This document shows positions 24,467 through 33,956 of a DNA stretch of 64,000 bases, in pieces. Source of the stretch: Streptomyces sp. WM6378 (lineage in GTDB: Bacteria > Actinomycetota > Actinomycetes > Streptomycetales > Streptomycetaceae); contig NZ_LGDD01000024.1 of the NCBI RefSeq assembly GCF_001279695.1, forward strand, positions 1-64,000. Direction: 5' to 3'. A program made the translations under genes and the position numbers. Under the pieces are notes generated by a model that saw only the letters and a list, made by a program, of their open reading frames with translations, did not search any database and had not been told where the DNA came from. Position 1 is the first letter of the stretch. Every line of letters begins with the position of its first letter.

Positions 24467-26044
24467 CTACGGCACGGGAGTTGCGTGCGGGGTGCAGGTG
24501 TAGTCCGCCTTGTCGGTCTTGCCGGTGAGCAGGTAGTCGTCCACGCGCGAGTTGATGCACGGGTTGACGAGACCGGTCACACCGTGCGAACCGGCGCCCT
24601 TCTCGATGACGAGGCGCGAGTTCTTGAAGGCCTTGTGCAGCTCGACGGCGCCCTGGAACGGGGTGGCGGCGTCATTGGTGGACTGCACGATCAGGACCTG
24701 CGGGAGGCCCTTGCCCGTCTTGACCTCGACCGGGTTCTGCTGCTTGGTGGACCAGGTGGCACACGGCAGGTTCATCCAGGCGTTGGACCAGGTCAGGAAC
24801 GGGTAGTCCTTGTTCAGCTTGGTGTTGTCGCGGTCCCACTTGCGCCAGCTGGTGGGCCACTTGGCGTCCGCGCACTCGACGGCGGTGTAGACCGCGTTGC
24901 CGTTCTCCGAGGCGATGTTGCCCGCGATGTCCGACATGTCGGGAGCGGAGGCGGCGACGACCGGCTTGATGTCACCCGCCGCGTACGCGCTGAGCGCCTT
25001 GGCGACCGGCACCCAGTACGAGTCGTAGTACGGGGCCTTCTGGAAGTACCCGAGCAGCTCGGCCGGACCGACCTTGCCGTCGAGCGGGCTCTTCTTGGCG
25101 TCGGCGCGCAGCTTCAGCCACTGGGCCTCGACCTGCGCCCGGGTGGTGCCGAGGTGGAACTTGGAGTCGTACTTGGCGACCCAGTCCTCCCACTCGTTCC
25201 AGCGGGCCTGGAAGGCGACGTCCTGCTCCAGGTTGGCCTGGTACCAGATGTTGTCCTGGTCCGGGTTGACCACGCTGTCCACGATCATGCGGCGGACGTG
25301 CGAGGGGAACAGCGTGCCGTAGACCGCGCCCAGGTAGGTGCCGTAGGAGACGCCCAGGTAGTTGAGCTTCTTCTCACCGAGGGCGGCCCGGATGACGTCC
25401 AGGTCGCGCGCGGTGTTCGGCGTGGTCATGTACGGCAGCATCCAGCCGCTGCGCTCGGCACAGCCGTCCGCGTACTCGGCGGCGAGCTTGCGCTGGGCGC
25501 GCTTGTCGGCCTCGCTGCTCGGCACCGGGTCGGCCTTCGGCGCCTTGGCGTACTCCTGCGGGTCCACGCAGGAGATCGGCGTCGAGTGGCCCACGCCGCG
25601 CGGGTCGAAGCCCACGAAGTCGTACGCCTTCGAGGTGTTGGTCCACAGCGGGTTCTTGGTGGTCACCCGGGTGGGGAAGCGCATGCCGGAGCCGCCGGGG
25701 CCGCCCGGGTTGTAGATGAGGGCACCCTGGCGCTCGGCCTTGGTGCCGGTGTTGCCGATGCGGTCGACGGCGAGCTTGATCTGCTTGCCGTTGGGCCGCG
25801 AGTAGTCGAGCGGGACGCTCACGTAGCCGCACTGAATGGGCTTGGCGATCGCCCAGTCGGCGGGGCAGTCCGTCCAATTGATGCCCTGCTTGGCCGCCCT
25901 GTCGGCGGCGACCTGCGCGCCACGCGCCTCGGACCAACCGTGGTCGCGGTTGTCGGCGTTGGCGACCGGAGCCGCTATCGCGCCCACCATCAGCGTGCCC
26001 GCGATCAGTGTGCCGGCCGAGCCGAGCACTGCGGTGCGTCTCAA
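24467..26044 (-). CDS. secreted tripeptidyl aminopeptidase, alpha/beta hydrolase
   Basis: Serine exopeptidase of the Streptomyces Tap/SlpD/SlpE family that removes tripeptides from protein N-termini outside the cell. The 525-aa protein has a Sec signal (cleavage near residue 30, PVANAD), an oxyanion region NPGGPGGSG (112-120), nucleophile Ser233 in GVSYGTYLG, an Asp in QSTNDAATP and a His in GAGSHGV. The C-terminal TAP-like domain (PF08386) is present. The start is TTG 26044, fixed by GGGGGAGG seven bases upstream and by the signal peptide beginning MRRTAV. It lies behind the urease operon on the same strand but 152 bases away, with its own leader. Confidence 0.92.
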   Translation of the reverse strand: MRRTAVLGSAGTLIAGTLMVGAIAAPVANADNRDHGWSEARGAQVAADRAAKQGINWTDCPADWAIAKPIQCGYVSVPLDYSRPNGKQIKLAVDRIGNTGTKAERQGALIYNPGGPGGSGMRFPTRVTTKNPLWTNTSKAYDFVGFDPRGVGHSTPISCVDPQEYAKAPKADPVPSSEADKRAQRKLAAEYADGCAERSGWMLPYMTTPNTARDLDVIRAALGEKKLNYLGVSYGTYLGAVYGTLFPSHVRRMIVDSVVNPDQDNIWYQANLEQDVAFQARWNEWEDWVAKYDSKFHLGTTRAQVEAQWLKLRADAKKSPLDGKVGPAELLGYFQKAPYYDSYWVPVAKALSAYAAGDIKPVVAASAPDMSDIAGNIASENGNAVYTAVECADAKWPTSWRKWDRDNTKLNKDYPFLTWSNAWMNLPCATWSTKQQNPVEVKTGKGLPQVLIVQSTNDAATPFQGAVELHKAFKNSRLVIEKGAGSHGVTGLVNPCINSRVDDYLLTGKTDKADYTCTPHATPVP

Positions 26045-26196
26045 GTGGTACCTCCCCCTGCTGAAGTGCGCTGTCAGTCTCAGCGCGCCATTTGGGCCTG
26101 TCGGGGGATCCTTTCGTCTGTGAGGCCACTGTGCACAGGCCGTACAGGTGTTTTTTTACCGAACCGATAGCCGGTGCGTGGTGTTCCGCTGAGCGG

Positions 26197-26951
26197 TCAG
26201 CGTGTCGCGAGGTGCGTGTGCAGTACGTCGTCGAGGGTCCGGCGCAGCAGCCGGGCGTCCGCGGCCACCGCCGTCACGAGGAAGCCCGGCCCGGCGAGCG
26301 GAGTGAGCACGGCGCTGTCGCCGAGCATCCGGGTCTCGGCGGGACGGTCGGTGAACTCCGGTGCCACGACGAGCAGTTGACCCGCCGCCCGGTGCCCGCC
26401 GAGCACCGCTCCCCCGTCCCAGCCACCGGGTGCGCCCGGCCCGTACGCCAGCTCCTGGTCGAGCAGCGGGCGGCCGGCGCGGTGCACGGTGAGGCGGGTG
26501 GCGAGGGTGCCGGGGGCCTCGCCGTGGCGGCCGAGCACCTGTTCCTCACGGAACACGAGGCGGGCTCCGGCCGCGAGGTCGATCCGGGTGCGCATCGCGA
26601 GGTCGCTGCCGTGCGCCGAGATGAGCTGCTCGGGAAGCCAGCGCAGTTCGGCGCCCTCACCGACGGTGAGGCGCACGTCGTAGTGCGCCCGCTCGCCGTC
26701 GCGACCGGGCAGCGCGATGGTGGCGGCGGCCGAGTCGACGTCGAGCCGCGCCCCGTCGCGCACCTCGGCCTCGACGGCGATCCGGTCGCCGCCGAGCGGG
26801 GCGCTCATCGCGCCCACGACGGTGACCCGGTGGTACGGGCCGCGCGCCCGGGTGCGGCGCAGCGCGAGCGGCCCCTCCCCTTCCAGTACGGGCAGGCCTT
26901 CGGGGGTGGCGACGATGCGGGCGGTGGCGCGCACCCCCGGCGCGCCGAGGG

Positions 26952-26964
<13 letters not shown>
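26197..26964 (-). CDS. ureD: urease accessory protein UreD
   Basis: Scaffold that binds apo-urease with UreF and UreG and carries nickel into the active site (255 aa, also called UreH). Recognisable text includes [49 protein letters not shown] and [13 protein letters not shown], the usual UreD core. The gene is the last of ureABCFGD and overlaps ureG by 13 bases, which implies coupled translation. The protein is shorter than many UreD proteins and divergent in sequence, as is common for this subunit in actinomycetes. Confidence 0.9.
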
Positions 26965-27629
<665 letters not shown>

Positions 27630-27654
27630 GCGGCTCTCCAGGTTGTATGTGTGT

Positions 27655-27759
27655 GGGGGGAACCTCTTTCGGCCCCGTCCGGCGTTTGAGGACGAGCGCT
27701 CTTGAGGCGCGAACGGGGGTCTGGGGGCCGGAGCCCCCGGGCAGCGGTGCCGCACCTCC
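27655..27759. repeat. dispersed intergenic repeat (module B) inside the urease operon
   Basis: The 130-base ureF-ureG gap contains GTTTGAGGACGAGCGC at 27683-27698 followed by GCGAACGGGGGTCTGGGG..GGAGCCCCC, the same module as at 7292-7344 and, reversed, at about 14507-14577. The GGTCTGGGGGCC / GGAGCCCCC part can fold. It directly abuts the ureF stop codon. Confidence 0.8.
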
Positions 27760-28434
27760 CTACGACGCGAACAGCCGCACCGGCCAAGCCGCATGCGCCT
27801 CGGCCATGACGTCCAGGAGCGGAGCGGAGGCCGCGGGCAGCGCGTCCAGCCCGCCGACCGCCGCCTCCGTGGCGGCGACAGCGGCCCGCCGAGCCACCGC
27901 GTCAAGGTCCGGCGCGAGCCGGGCGAGGACGGCCGTCGCGTCGAACGGGTCGAGGCTCAGCAGCCGTACGACGGCCGTGGCTGGCCCGCTCACCACCTCG
28001 TACGCCACGCAGTGCGCCGCGTCTTCGGGACCGAGCCCCGCCGCGCGGGCGGCGAGGCCGAGCACGATCGGCTGGTGAACGCCGCGCGGCCGGGCGGCGG
28101 CCAGCGCGTCGAGTTCGGCGGACGGCCAGGTCGCCCGGGCCGCCCGCATCATCTGGCGGCCGAGCTTGCGGGCGGTGGCCCGCAGGGCCGGGGACGGAGT
28201 GCGGGCGTCGGCGGCCTCGTCCAGGGCGAGCGGGTCGAGCCCCGCGGCGGCCGCGGCGGCGAGCGCGGCCGAGGTGAGGCCGGCGGTGTGCAGCCGGCCC
28301 CGGCAGAACTCCGCGAGGTCGGTGGCGTTACGGATGCGTCCCGCCTTGACGGCCGGTTCGGCACCGCCGGAGTGGGCGTGGCCGCCGGCGGGGAAACGAC
28401 CGTCGGCGAGGACGAGCAGGGCTGCGCGGCTCAT
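27760..28434 (-). CDS. ureF: urease accessory protein UreF
   Basis: All-helical partner that bridges UreD and UreG on apo-urease and gates GTP hydrolysis (224 aa). The family's FPxGG(x)xHS-type N-terminus is seen as [13 protein letters not shown], followed by Ala-rich helices and a conserved end ending WPVRLFAS. The start at 28434 lies 14 bases after the ureC stop, so the two are probably coupled. The stop codon adjoins the dispersed repeat that separates it from ureG. Confidence 0.92.
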   Translation of the reverse strand: MSRAALLVLADGRFPAGGHAHSGGAEPAVKAGRIRNATDLAEFCRGRLHTAGLTSAALAAAAAAGLDPLALDEAADARTPSPALRATARKLGRQMMRAARATWPSAELDALAAARPRGVHQPIVLGLAARAAGLGPEDAAHCVAYEVVSGPATAVVRLLSLDPFDATAVLARLAPDLDAVARRAAVAATEAAVGGLDALPAASAPLLDVMAEAHAAWPVRLFAS

Positions 28435-28448
28435 GTGGTGACGGCCCG

Positions 28449-30170
28449 TCAGAAGAGGAAGTAGCGCTGGGCCATGGGCAGTTCGGCAGCCGGCGCCGGG
28501 TCCACCACATCACCGTCGATGGTCACCGTGAACGTGTCGGGGTCGACCTTGACGTCCGGCAGCGCGTCGTTCTCGCGCATGTCCGCCTTGCCCACCCGGC
28601 GGGTGTTCTTGATGGCCACGAACCGCTTGTCCAGGCCGAGCCGCTCGGGGAGGTCGTCCTCCAGCGCGGCCTGGGACACGAAGTTGAGGGAGTTGGCGGC
28701 GGGCGCCTTGCCGTACGCGCCGAACATGGGGCGCGGCAGGATCGGCTGCGGGGTGGGGATCGACGCGTTCGCGTCACCCATCTGCGCGTACGCGATCTGG
28801 CCGCCCTTGATGACGAGCTGCGGCTTGACCCCGAAGAACGCGGGCTCCCACAGCACGAGGTCGGCGAGCTTGCCGCTCTCCACCGATCCGATCTCGTGGT
28901 CGAGGCCCTGGGCGACGGCCGGGTTGATCGTGTACTTGGCGACGTAGCGCCGCACCCGGTGGTTGTCGGCGTGCCCGTCCCCGGCCAGCGCGCCCCGCCG
29001 GACCTTCATGACGTGCGCCGTCTGCCACGTACGCAGCACGACTTCGCCGATGCGGCCCATCGCCTGGGAGTCGGAGGAGATGATCGAGATGGCGCCGAGG
29101 TCGTGCAGGAAGTCCTCGGCCGCGATCGTCGAGGGCCGGATCCGGGACTCGGCGAACGCGAGGTCCTCCGGCACGGCCGGGTTGAGGTGGTGACACACCA
29201 TCAGCATGTCGAGGTGTTCCTCGATGGTGTTGACGGTGTGCGGCCGGGTCGGGTTGGTGGAGCTGGGCAGCACGTTGGGCTGCGAGACCACGGTGATGAT
29301 GTCGGGCGCGTGCCCGCCGCCCGCGCCTTCGGTGTGGTACGCGTGGATCGAGCGGCCCGCGATGGCGGCGAGGGTGTCGCCGACGAAGCCCGCCTCGTTC
29401 AACGTGTCGGTGTGGATGGCGAGTTGGGCGCCCGTCTCGTCGCAGACGCCGAGGCAGGCGTCGATCACGGCGGGGGTGGCTCCCCAGTCCTCGTGGATCT
29501 TGAATCCGAGGGCGCCGCCGCGCAGCTGGGAGTACATGGCCTCGCGGGACATGGTGTTGCCCTTGCCGAGCAGCCCGATGTTGACGGGCGCGTTCTCCAG
29601 CGCGGCGAACATGCGGGCCAGATGCCAGGGGCCCGGCGTGATGGTGGTGGCCTTGCTGCCCTCGGCGGGTCCCGTGCCGCCGCCGACCAGCGTGGTGATG
29701 CCGGAGGAGAGCGCCTGGTCGATGAGCGTGGGCGAGATGAAGTGGACGTGGGTGTCGACGGCTCCCGCGGTGAGGATCTTCCCGTTGCCCGCGATGATCT
29801 CGGTCTCGGGGCCGATGACGAGTTCGGGGTGAACGCCGTCCATGGTGTCCGGGTTGCCCGCCTTGCCGATGCCGGTGATCCGCCCGTCGCGGATGCCGAT
29901 GTCGGCCTTGACGATGCCCCAGTGGTCGATGATCACGGCCCCGGTGACAACGGTGTCCGGCGCGCCTTCGGCTCGCGTGGTCCGCGCCTGCCCCATGGAC
30001 TCGCGGATCACCTTGCCGCCGCCGAACACCGCCTCGTCGCCCGAGCGCCCGGGCCCGCCCGAGCGGTCCTCCTCGATCTCGACCAGGAGATCGGTGTCGG
30101 CGAGCCGGATGCGGTCGCCGGTGGTGGGGCCGAACAGGTCGGCGTACACGGCGCGGTCGAGGTCAGTCAT
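28449..30170 (-). CDS. ureC: urease alpha subunit (catalytic)
   Basis: Nickel amidohydrolase that splits urea to ammonia and carbamate. All metal and catalytic residues are visible in the 573-aa protein: His141 and His143 (VDTHVHF), carbamylated Lys224 ([12 protein letters not shown]), His253 (AIHTDT), His279 ([12 protein letters not shown]), catalytic His327 (MVCHHLNP) and Asp367 (SSDSQAMGR). The numbering is a constant +7 relative to Klebsiella urease as I recall it. The gene overlaps ureB by 8 bases, and ureF follows by 14. The enzyme is cytoplasmic and feeds ammonia to nitrogen assimilation. Confidence 0.98.
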   Translation of the reverse strand: MTDLDRAVYADLFGPTTGDRIRLADTDLLVEIEEDRSGGPGRSGDEAVFGGGKVIRESMGQARTTRAEGAPDTVVTGAVIIDHWGIVKADIGIRDGRITGIGKAGNPDTMDGVHPELVIGPETEIIAGNGKILTAGAVDTHVHFISPTLIDQALSSGITTLVGGGTGPAEGSKATTITPGPWHLARMFAALENAPVNIGLLGKGNTMSREAMYSQLRGGALGFKIHEDWGATPAVIDACLGVCDETGAQLAIHTDTLNEAGFVGDTLAAIAGRSIHAYHTEGAGGGHAPDIITVVSQPNVLPSSTNPTRPHTVNTIEEHLDMLMVCHHLNPAVPEDLAFAESRIRPSTIAAEDFLHDLGAISIISSDSQAMGRIGEVVLRTWQTAHVMKVRRGALAGDGHADNHRVRRYVAKYTINPAVAQGLDHEIGSVESGKLADLVLWEPAFFGVKPQLVIKGGQIAYAQMGDANASIPTPQPILPRPMFGAYGKAPAANSLNFVSQAALEDDLPERLGLDKRFVAIKNTRRVGKADMRENDALPDVKVDPDTFTVTIDGDVVDPAPAAELPMAQRYFLF

Positions 30171-30474
30171 CGAGGGAACCTCCGGTCTCGCCGCGCAGCC
30201 CCGGCACGATGCGCCGGCCGGTCAGGGGGACGAGTTCTACGTCGACGGGAATGCCGGGTTCGAAGCGGACGGCGGTGCCCGCGGCGATGTTGAGTCGCTT
30301 GCCCCGGGCAACCGTACGGTCGAAGTCGAGGCCGGGGTTGGCCTCGGCGAAGTGGTAATGGGAGCCGACCTGGACGGGCCGGTCGGCGGCATTGAGGACG
30401 GTCAGCCGCACGACCTCACGGCCCTCGTTGAGCGCGATGGGGTCCTCGGCGAAGAGGATCTCTCCGGGAATCAC
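30163..30474 (-). CDS. ureB: urease beta subunit
   Basis: Structural beta subunit of the urease (alpha-beta-gamma)3 complex, 103 aa. Typical text is [17 protein letters not shown], the [16 protein letters not shown] core and [11 protein letters not shown]. The start codon is GTG 30474, 15 bases after the ureA stop. The end overlaps ureC by 8 bases. Unlike in enterobacteria the subunit has no extra extension. Confidence 0.97.
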   Translation of the reverse strand: MIPGEILFAEDPIALNEGREVVRLTVLNAADRPVQVGSHYHFAEANPGLDFDRTVARGKRLNIAAGTAVRFEPGIPVDVELVPLTGRRIVPGLRGETGGSLDD

Positions 30475-30489
30475 GGCGGCGCTCCCCCG

Positions 30490-30792
30490 TCAGGCGATCG
30501 GTTCGTGGACGGTGACGAGCTTGGTGCCGTCCGGGAAGGTCGCCTCGACCTGGACGTCGTGGATCATCTCCGGGATGCCGGGCATGACCTCGTCACGGGA
30601 GAGCAACTTCCGCCCGGACGCCATGAGTTCGGCGACGGTGCAACCGTCACGGGCTCCTTCGAGGATGTGCGACGTGATGAGCGCGACGGATTCGGGATGG
30701 TTGAGCTTCACCCCGCGGGCCCTGCGCTTCTCGGCGACATCCGCGGCTACATGGATGAGCAGCCGTTCCTGCTCGTGCGGCGTCAGTTGCAC
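30490..30792 (-). CDS. ureA: urease gamma subunit
   Basis: Gamma subunit of urease (100 aa), first gene of the operon. GTG 30792 is chosen because the family starts [12 protein letters not shown] and because GAGGTGGGAAG lies immediately upstream; the frame stays open to 30939, but the extra 49 residues do not look like urease. Family text includes [21 protein letters not shown] and [22 protein letters not shown]. About 190 bases upstream lies a possible GlnR site. Confidence 0.95.
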   Translation of the reverse strand: MQLTPHEQERLLIHVAADVAEKRRARGVKLNHPESVALITSHILEGARDGCTVAELMASGRKLLSRDEVMPGIPEMIHDVQVEATFPDGTKLVTVHEPIA

Positions 30793-30979
30793 GCTTCCCA
30801 CCTCACAGTCGTGCCCTTCCGTCCACGGACAGCCATGGACGGACCCAGCTGGCGTCGAGGGCGGAGACCGACCGGACAGGTGTTCGCCGCCCGAACGCAG
30901 CGGAACCGTATCCGACTTCAACATCCTGTTGAGCGCCATCTCCGGGCCCCTTGGCCAGGCATTGCACGTTAGAGCGGAA

Positions 30980-30998
30980 GTTTTTCCGGCGCGTTAAC
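30980..30998 (-). promoter_or_regulatory. possible GlnR-type nitrogen-control box upstream of ureA
   Basis: Read on the minus strand this is GTTAACGCGCCGGAAAAAC, close to the a-site/b-site pattern GTnAC-n6-GAAAC recalled for Streptomyces GlnR. It sits in an AT-rich patch (30960-31015) that is the likely urease promoter region. Only one half of the usual double site is evident. Confidence 0.4.
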
Positions 30999-31090
30999 TG
31001 GCGCTTTAAGAATCCATGATCAGCAAGGGGGCGCCTCGGCGAGGCAGATCGGTGTATGGGACACTCGCACGGCGACGCGTACTTTCGCTC

Positions 31091-31384
31091 TCAGTCGCCG
31101 ATGCGCGGACCCCGGTGTTCCGCGGCGATCCCGAAGCGCCGGGGCTCCGCGGGGGCGGACCTCGGCAGGGGGTGCACGAACGAGACCGAACTGGTCGCCT
31201 GCTCCTCCTGCTGCGGCTCCTGCTCCTGCTCGGACTCCAGTTTCGCCAGGTCAGCGGCGGAGACCAGGGCGACGAGCGGCTTCCCGTGGCGCGTCACCAC
31301 GACCCGCTCCCCGCCGTACACAACGCGGTTGATCAGCTCCGCGAGCTCTGCGCGGGCTTGCGTCACCGGAATCTCGTAGGCCAT
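31091..31384 (-). CDS. orphan Phd/YefM-type antitoxin
   Basis: 97-aa protein with a Phd/YefM DNA-binding fold at residues 1-50 (YEIPVTQARAELAELINRVVYGGERVVVTRHGKPLVALVSAADL), a strong family match. The C-terminal half is Glu/Gln-rich and then Pro/Arg-rich, where toxin binding would be expected. No RelE, Doc or PIN toxin gene is next to it on either side, so it is either an orphan regulator or acts on a toxin encoded elsewhere. It lies between the urease promoter region and a PlsC-like acyltransferase on the same strand. Confidence 0.82.
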   Translation of the reverse strand: MAYEIPVTQARAELAELINRVVYGGERVVVTRHGKPLVALVSAADLAKLESEQEQEPQQEEQATSSVSFVHPLPRSAPAEPRRFGIAAEHRGPRIGD

Positions 31385-31538
31385 GCACCCAGCTTAGACT
31401 CCGCCCACCTGCGCCGTTGGGTCCGCGGGAAACGGCAGCCGCGCAGGTCACAGGGGTGCGGTGGGCTCGGTCCGCAAAGGGGCCCCGGCCGGGGAGGTGC
31501 GTCCCGGACAGGGCCCCGCCGCGCCGTGCGCGAACGGG

Positions 31539-32234
31539 TCAGGCGGCCGCGGCGGCCGCTTCCCAGGCCGTGCGGGCCTCGGCCGCGTACACGTCCACAT
31601 ACTCCTGCTCCGACAGCTTCTGCACCGCATACATGATCTCGTCCGTCACGGCTCGCAGCACCAGGCGCTCGTTCTCCATCCCGGCATAGCGCGAGAAGTC
31701 CAGGGGTTCGCCGAAGCGGAGGGTGATCGGCACGCGCCGGGGCAGTCGGCGGCCCTTCGGCTGCGCCTCGAACGTCCCGATCATCGCGACCGGGACCACA
31801 GGAGCGCCGGACCGTAACGCCATCGCCGCGACCCCGACCTTGCCCTTGTACAGCCGCCCGTCGTGCGACCGCGTCCCTTCGGGGAAGACCCCCAACACCC
31901 CTCCGTCACCCAGGACTTGGAGGGCGGTGTCGAGCGCCGACTGTGCCGCGTCCTTGCCGGAGCGGTCGACCGGGATCTGACCGAGCGCGCGGAAGAACGC
32001 CGCGGTCGCCCGGCCCCTGAGGCCCGGCGCGGTGAAGTACTCCTGCTTGGCCAGGAAGGTGAGGCGGCGCCTGAGCGTCACGCCCAGCAGGAACTGGTCG
32101 GTGAACGACTGGTGATTCCCCGCGAGGATCACCGCACCTGCCTCGGGTACCCGCCCGGCCCCTTCGACGCACGGGCGGAACAGCCACCGCAGCAGCGGCA
32201 CCAGCACCACGAGACGGAATGCGAAATAGAACAC
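31539..32234 (-). CDS. 1-acyl-glycerol-3-phosphate acyltransferase (PlsC family), paralogue
   Basis: Second PlsC-like acyltransferase (231 aa from GTG 32234). Motif I NHQSFTD, motif III FPEGTRSHDGRLYKGK, and the shared stretches FLAKQEYFT and GQIPVDRSGK make it a clear paralogue of the gene at 22563. GTG 32234 begins VFYFAFRLVVLVPLLRWLF, matching the paralogue's start, and GGGAGAGG lies upstream; ATG 32285 is also open. The C-terminus ends in a run of alanines, unlike the paralogue. It is divergent from the clpP-like gene. Confidence 0.88.
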   Translation of the reverse strand: MFYFAFRLVVLVPLLRWLFRPCVEGAGRVPEAGAVILAGNHQSFTDQFLLGVTLRRRLTFLAKQEYFTAPGLRGRATAAFFRALGQIPVDRSGKDAAQSALDTALQVLGDGGVLGVFPEGTRSHDGRLYKGKVGVAAMALRSGAPVVPVAMIGTFEAQPKGRRLPRRVPITLRFGEPLDFSRYAGMENERLVLRAVTDEIMYAVQKLSEQEYVDVYAAEARTAWEAAAAAA

Positions 32235-32424
32235 TTCAGTGAGCCCTCTCCCCAGGTGACCCCCGCGCCGACGCACGCTAGCCACCCGTGGAGATCGCCG
32301 GGAGAGGGCCTATTGAGCCAAGGCCCGCCGTCACCGGCGGCCAAAACCGCCCACCCGCCGACAGCGAAACACCCTTTGACCTGCCACTTCGCCGCGATCT
32401 CCGGACAACACCTCACCCTGGTTC

Positions 32425-32439
32425 TGTACGTCCTGTACA
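32425..32439. promoter_or_regulatory. TGTAC repeat in the clpP-like promoter region
   Basis: TGTAC occurs twice with four bases between (TGTACGTCCTGTACA), 47 bases before the clpP-like start, within an AT-richer patch. It could be an operator or lie at the -10/-35 region; no regulator is adjacent. Confidence 0.35.
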
Positions 32440-32485
32440 TTTTCCACAGAGGCCTTCGGAACCTCCGGTCGAGGAGAGGTATGTC

Positions 32486-33115
32486 ATGAACCACCGCCCC
32501 GCCGCCCGCTACGTGGTGCCCGAGTTCCAGGAGCGCACCGCCTCGGGCATCCGCACGCTCGATCCGTACTCCAAGCTCTTCGAGGAGCGGATCATCTTTC
32601 TCGGCACCCCGGTCGACGACGCTTCGGCCAACGACGTGATGGCCCAGTTCATGCACCTGGAGCACGCGGCCCCGGACCGGGACATCTCGCTCTACATCAA
32701 CTCCCCCGGCGGCTCGCTCACCGCGATGGCCGCGATCCACGACACGATGCAGTTCGTCACCTGCGATGTGCAGACGTTCTGCCTGGGCCAGGCGAGCTCG
32801 GTGGCCGCGCTGCTGCTCGCGGCCGGCACGCCCGGAAAGCGCGCCGTACAGCCCGGCTCCCGAGTGCTCCTCCAGCAGCCGGCCATCGAGGAGGCGGTGC
32901 AGGGGCAGCCGTCCGATCTGGAGATCCAGGCGGCCGAAATCCTGCGTGGGCGCGTGCTGTTGACCGAACTCCTCGCTCGGCACACGGGAAGGACCCCGGA
33001 GCAGGTGGCCGCCGACATCGAGCGGGACGTGGTCTTCGACGCCGACGGCGCCGTGGCGTACGGGCTCGCCGATCACGTACTCGAAAGCCGCAAGACGTCG
33101 CTGCGCGGGAGGTGA
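32486..33115 (+). CDS. ClpP-family protein with Gln in place of the catalytic His
   Basis: Homologue of the ClpP proteolytic subunit (209 aa). Alignment by eye to E. coli ClpP is clear across the fold ([41 protein letters not shown]). The nucleophile Ser105 and Asp181 (IERD) are kept, but the histidine of the triad (IHQP in E. coli) is Gln130 here (LLQQP; CTC CAG CAG CCG). It is therefore probably unable to cleave alone and may serve as a ClpR-like subunit in mixed rings with active ClpP. GAGGAG precedes ATG 32486 by nine bases; the ATG at 32481 is a three-codon frame. A small gene follows 6 bases after the stop. Confidence 0.88.
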   Translation: MNHRPAARYVVPEFQERTASGIRTLDPYSKLFEERIIFLGTPVDDASANDVMAQFMHLEHAAPDRDISLYINSPGGSLTAMAAIHDTMQFVTCDVQTFCLGQASSVAALLLAAGTPGKRAVQPGSRVLLQQPAIEEAVQGQPSDLEIQAAEILRGRVLLTELLARHTGRTPEQVAADIERDVVFDADGAVAYGLADHVLESRKTSLRGR

Positions 33116-33121
33116 ACCGCC

Positions 33122-33430
33122 GTGCTGCCACCGGAACTGCCGCCGCTGCCCGCCCTGACGCGCGCCGAGGCCGAATTCATCGACTCCTACCTCGAAGTGG
33201 TCGACCTGCTCGGCCGGATCAATCCGGCGCACGGCCACGACACGTACACCGCCCTCAGGGCCGCCCAGGCCCTGGTCGGCCGGGCGGCCGCGCTGAAGGA
33301 GGCCCTGACGCTGATGCACCAGCGCGGGGAGGCCCATGTACACGCGCAGACGCTGACACGGGCGCTGCGGATCCTGGACGGCGAGCGCCGCGCGGGGCGG
33401 CTCACGGTGCCCCCGCAGACGACGGGGTGA
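33122..33430 (+). CDS. small helical protein coupled to the ClpP-like gene
   Basis: Unrecognised 102-aa protein. GTG 33122 follows GGAGGTG, which lies across the upstream stop codon, so translation is tied to the ClpP-like gene. After a proline-rich start (LPPELPPLPALT) the rest is predicted helical and charged: RAEAEFIDSYLEVVDLLGRINPA, then ALRAAQALVGRAAALKEALTLMHQ and AQTLTRALRILDGERRAG. There is no signal peptide or membrane span. The tight coupling suggests a partner, adaptor or modulator of the ClpP-like subunit, but that is inference only. Confidence 0.72.
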   Translation: MLPPELPPLPALTRAEAEFIDSYLEVVDLLGRINPAHGHDTYTALRAAQALVGRAAALKEALTLMHQRGEAHVHAQTLTRALRILDGERRAGRLTVPPQTTG

Positions 33431-33765
33431 GTGCACCCGGAACCGCGAGGGATACCCGACGCGCTCATAGGGCCGACGAAACGCACCAGACGGGCTACCC
33501 CCGTTCGGCCCACCGGCGGCTACTTTCACCGGCCCTTATGAGTTGCTTACGGCCTGTGGACAATCTGCTGAATCGATCCTTCCGTTGCTGGTACAGGGCT
33601 CGTCAGCCCCATTTGCAGTAGCGCCGAACGGCCCCTGTCCACCCGAACCAGGCAGTCGTGAGCACCCTCACACAAAGCCGTTTCGGTCCGTAAATCCGAC
33701 AGTCGGTGCGTGAAGATCCCCTAGGACGACAAGCCCCCGCCACCGCGGCGGGGCGGTCCGGGCGG
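33431..33765. other. long leader/intergenic region before the riboswitch
   Basis: 335 bases without a convincing gene. A hairpin CCCCGCC..GGCGGGG lies at about 33733-33753, just before the riboswitch. AT-richer stretches around 33538-33575 and 33675-33700 are likely promoter areas, but no clear -35/-10 pair was found. Short frames here have no ribosome site. Confidence 0.5.
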
Positions 33766-33938
33766 ACGCCGAGTCCTGCCGCCGTTCCGGACGACTGGTC
33801 GACAAGAGTGGACCGGCAGGAGTGGAGGACCCGAGTACTTCGGGAAGGCCGTACCCCGGCCGTCCCTCGGGGTGAAGCCGCATGCGCGGCCGGGCGTCTT
33901 CGCCAGTCCGAACCCGACAGGTCATCCTTCGCAGGCGG
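33766..33938 (+). promoter_or_regulatory. ydaO-type c-di-AMP riboswitch
   Basis: The leader of the NlpC/P60 gene matches the ydaO/yuaA motif by eye: CGCCGAGTCCTGCC at the 5' end, GGAGGACCCGAGTA, the conserved GGGGTGAA at 33870-33877, the GCGGCCGGGC segment, and the 3' block TCCGAACCCGACAGG..CATCC..GCAGGCG ending at 33938. In Streptomyces such switches precede cell-wall hydrolase genes and turn expression off when c-di-AMP is high. The gene starts 19 bases after the motif. Confidence 0.9.
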
Positions 33939-33956
33939 TTTGACGAAGGGTTGCGC

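Noticed and set aside
30793..30939. N-terminal extension of ureA up to 30939
   Set aside because: The conserved UreA protein begins at [10 protein letters not shown], and the extension is unlike urease; GTG 30792 has its own ribosome site.
33112..33621. 169-aa frame overlapping the small gene after the ClpP-like gene
   Set aside because: It is Arg/Ala/Pro-rich with no ribosome site of its own; the GTG 33122 frame has GGAGG and balanced composition.
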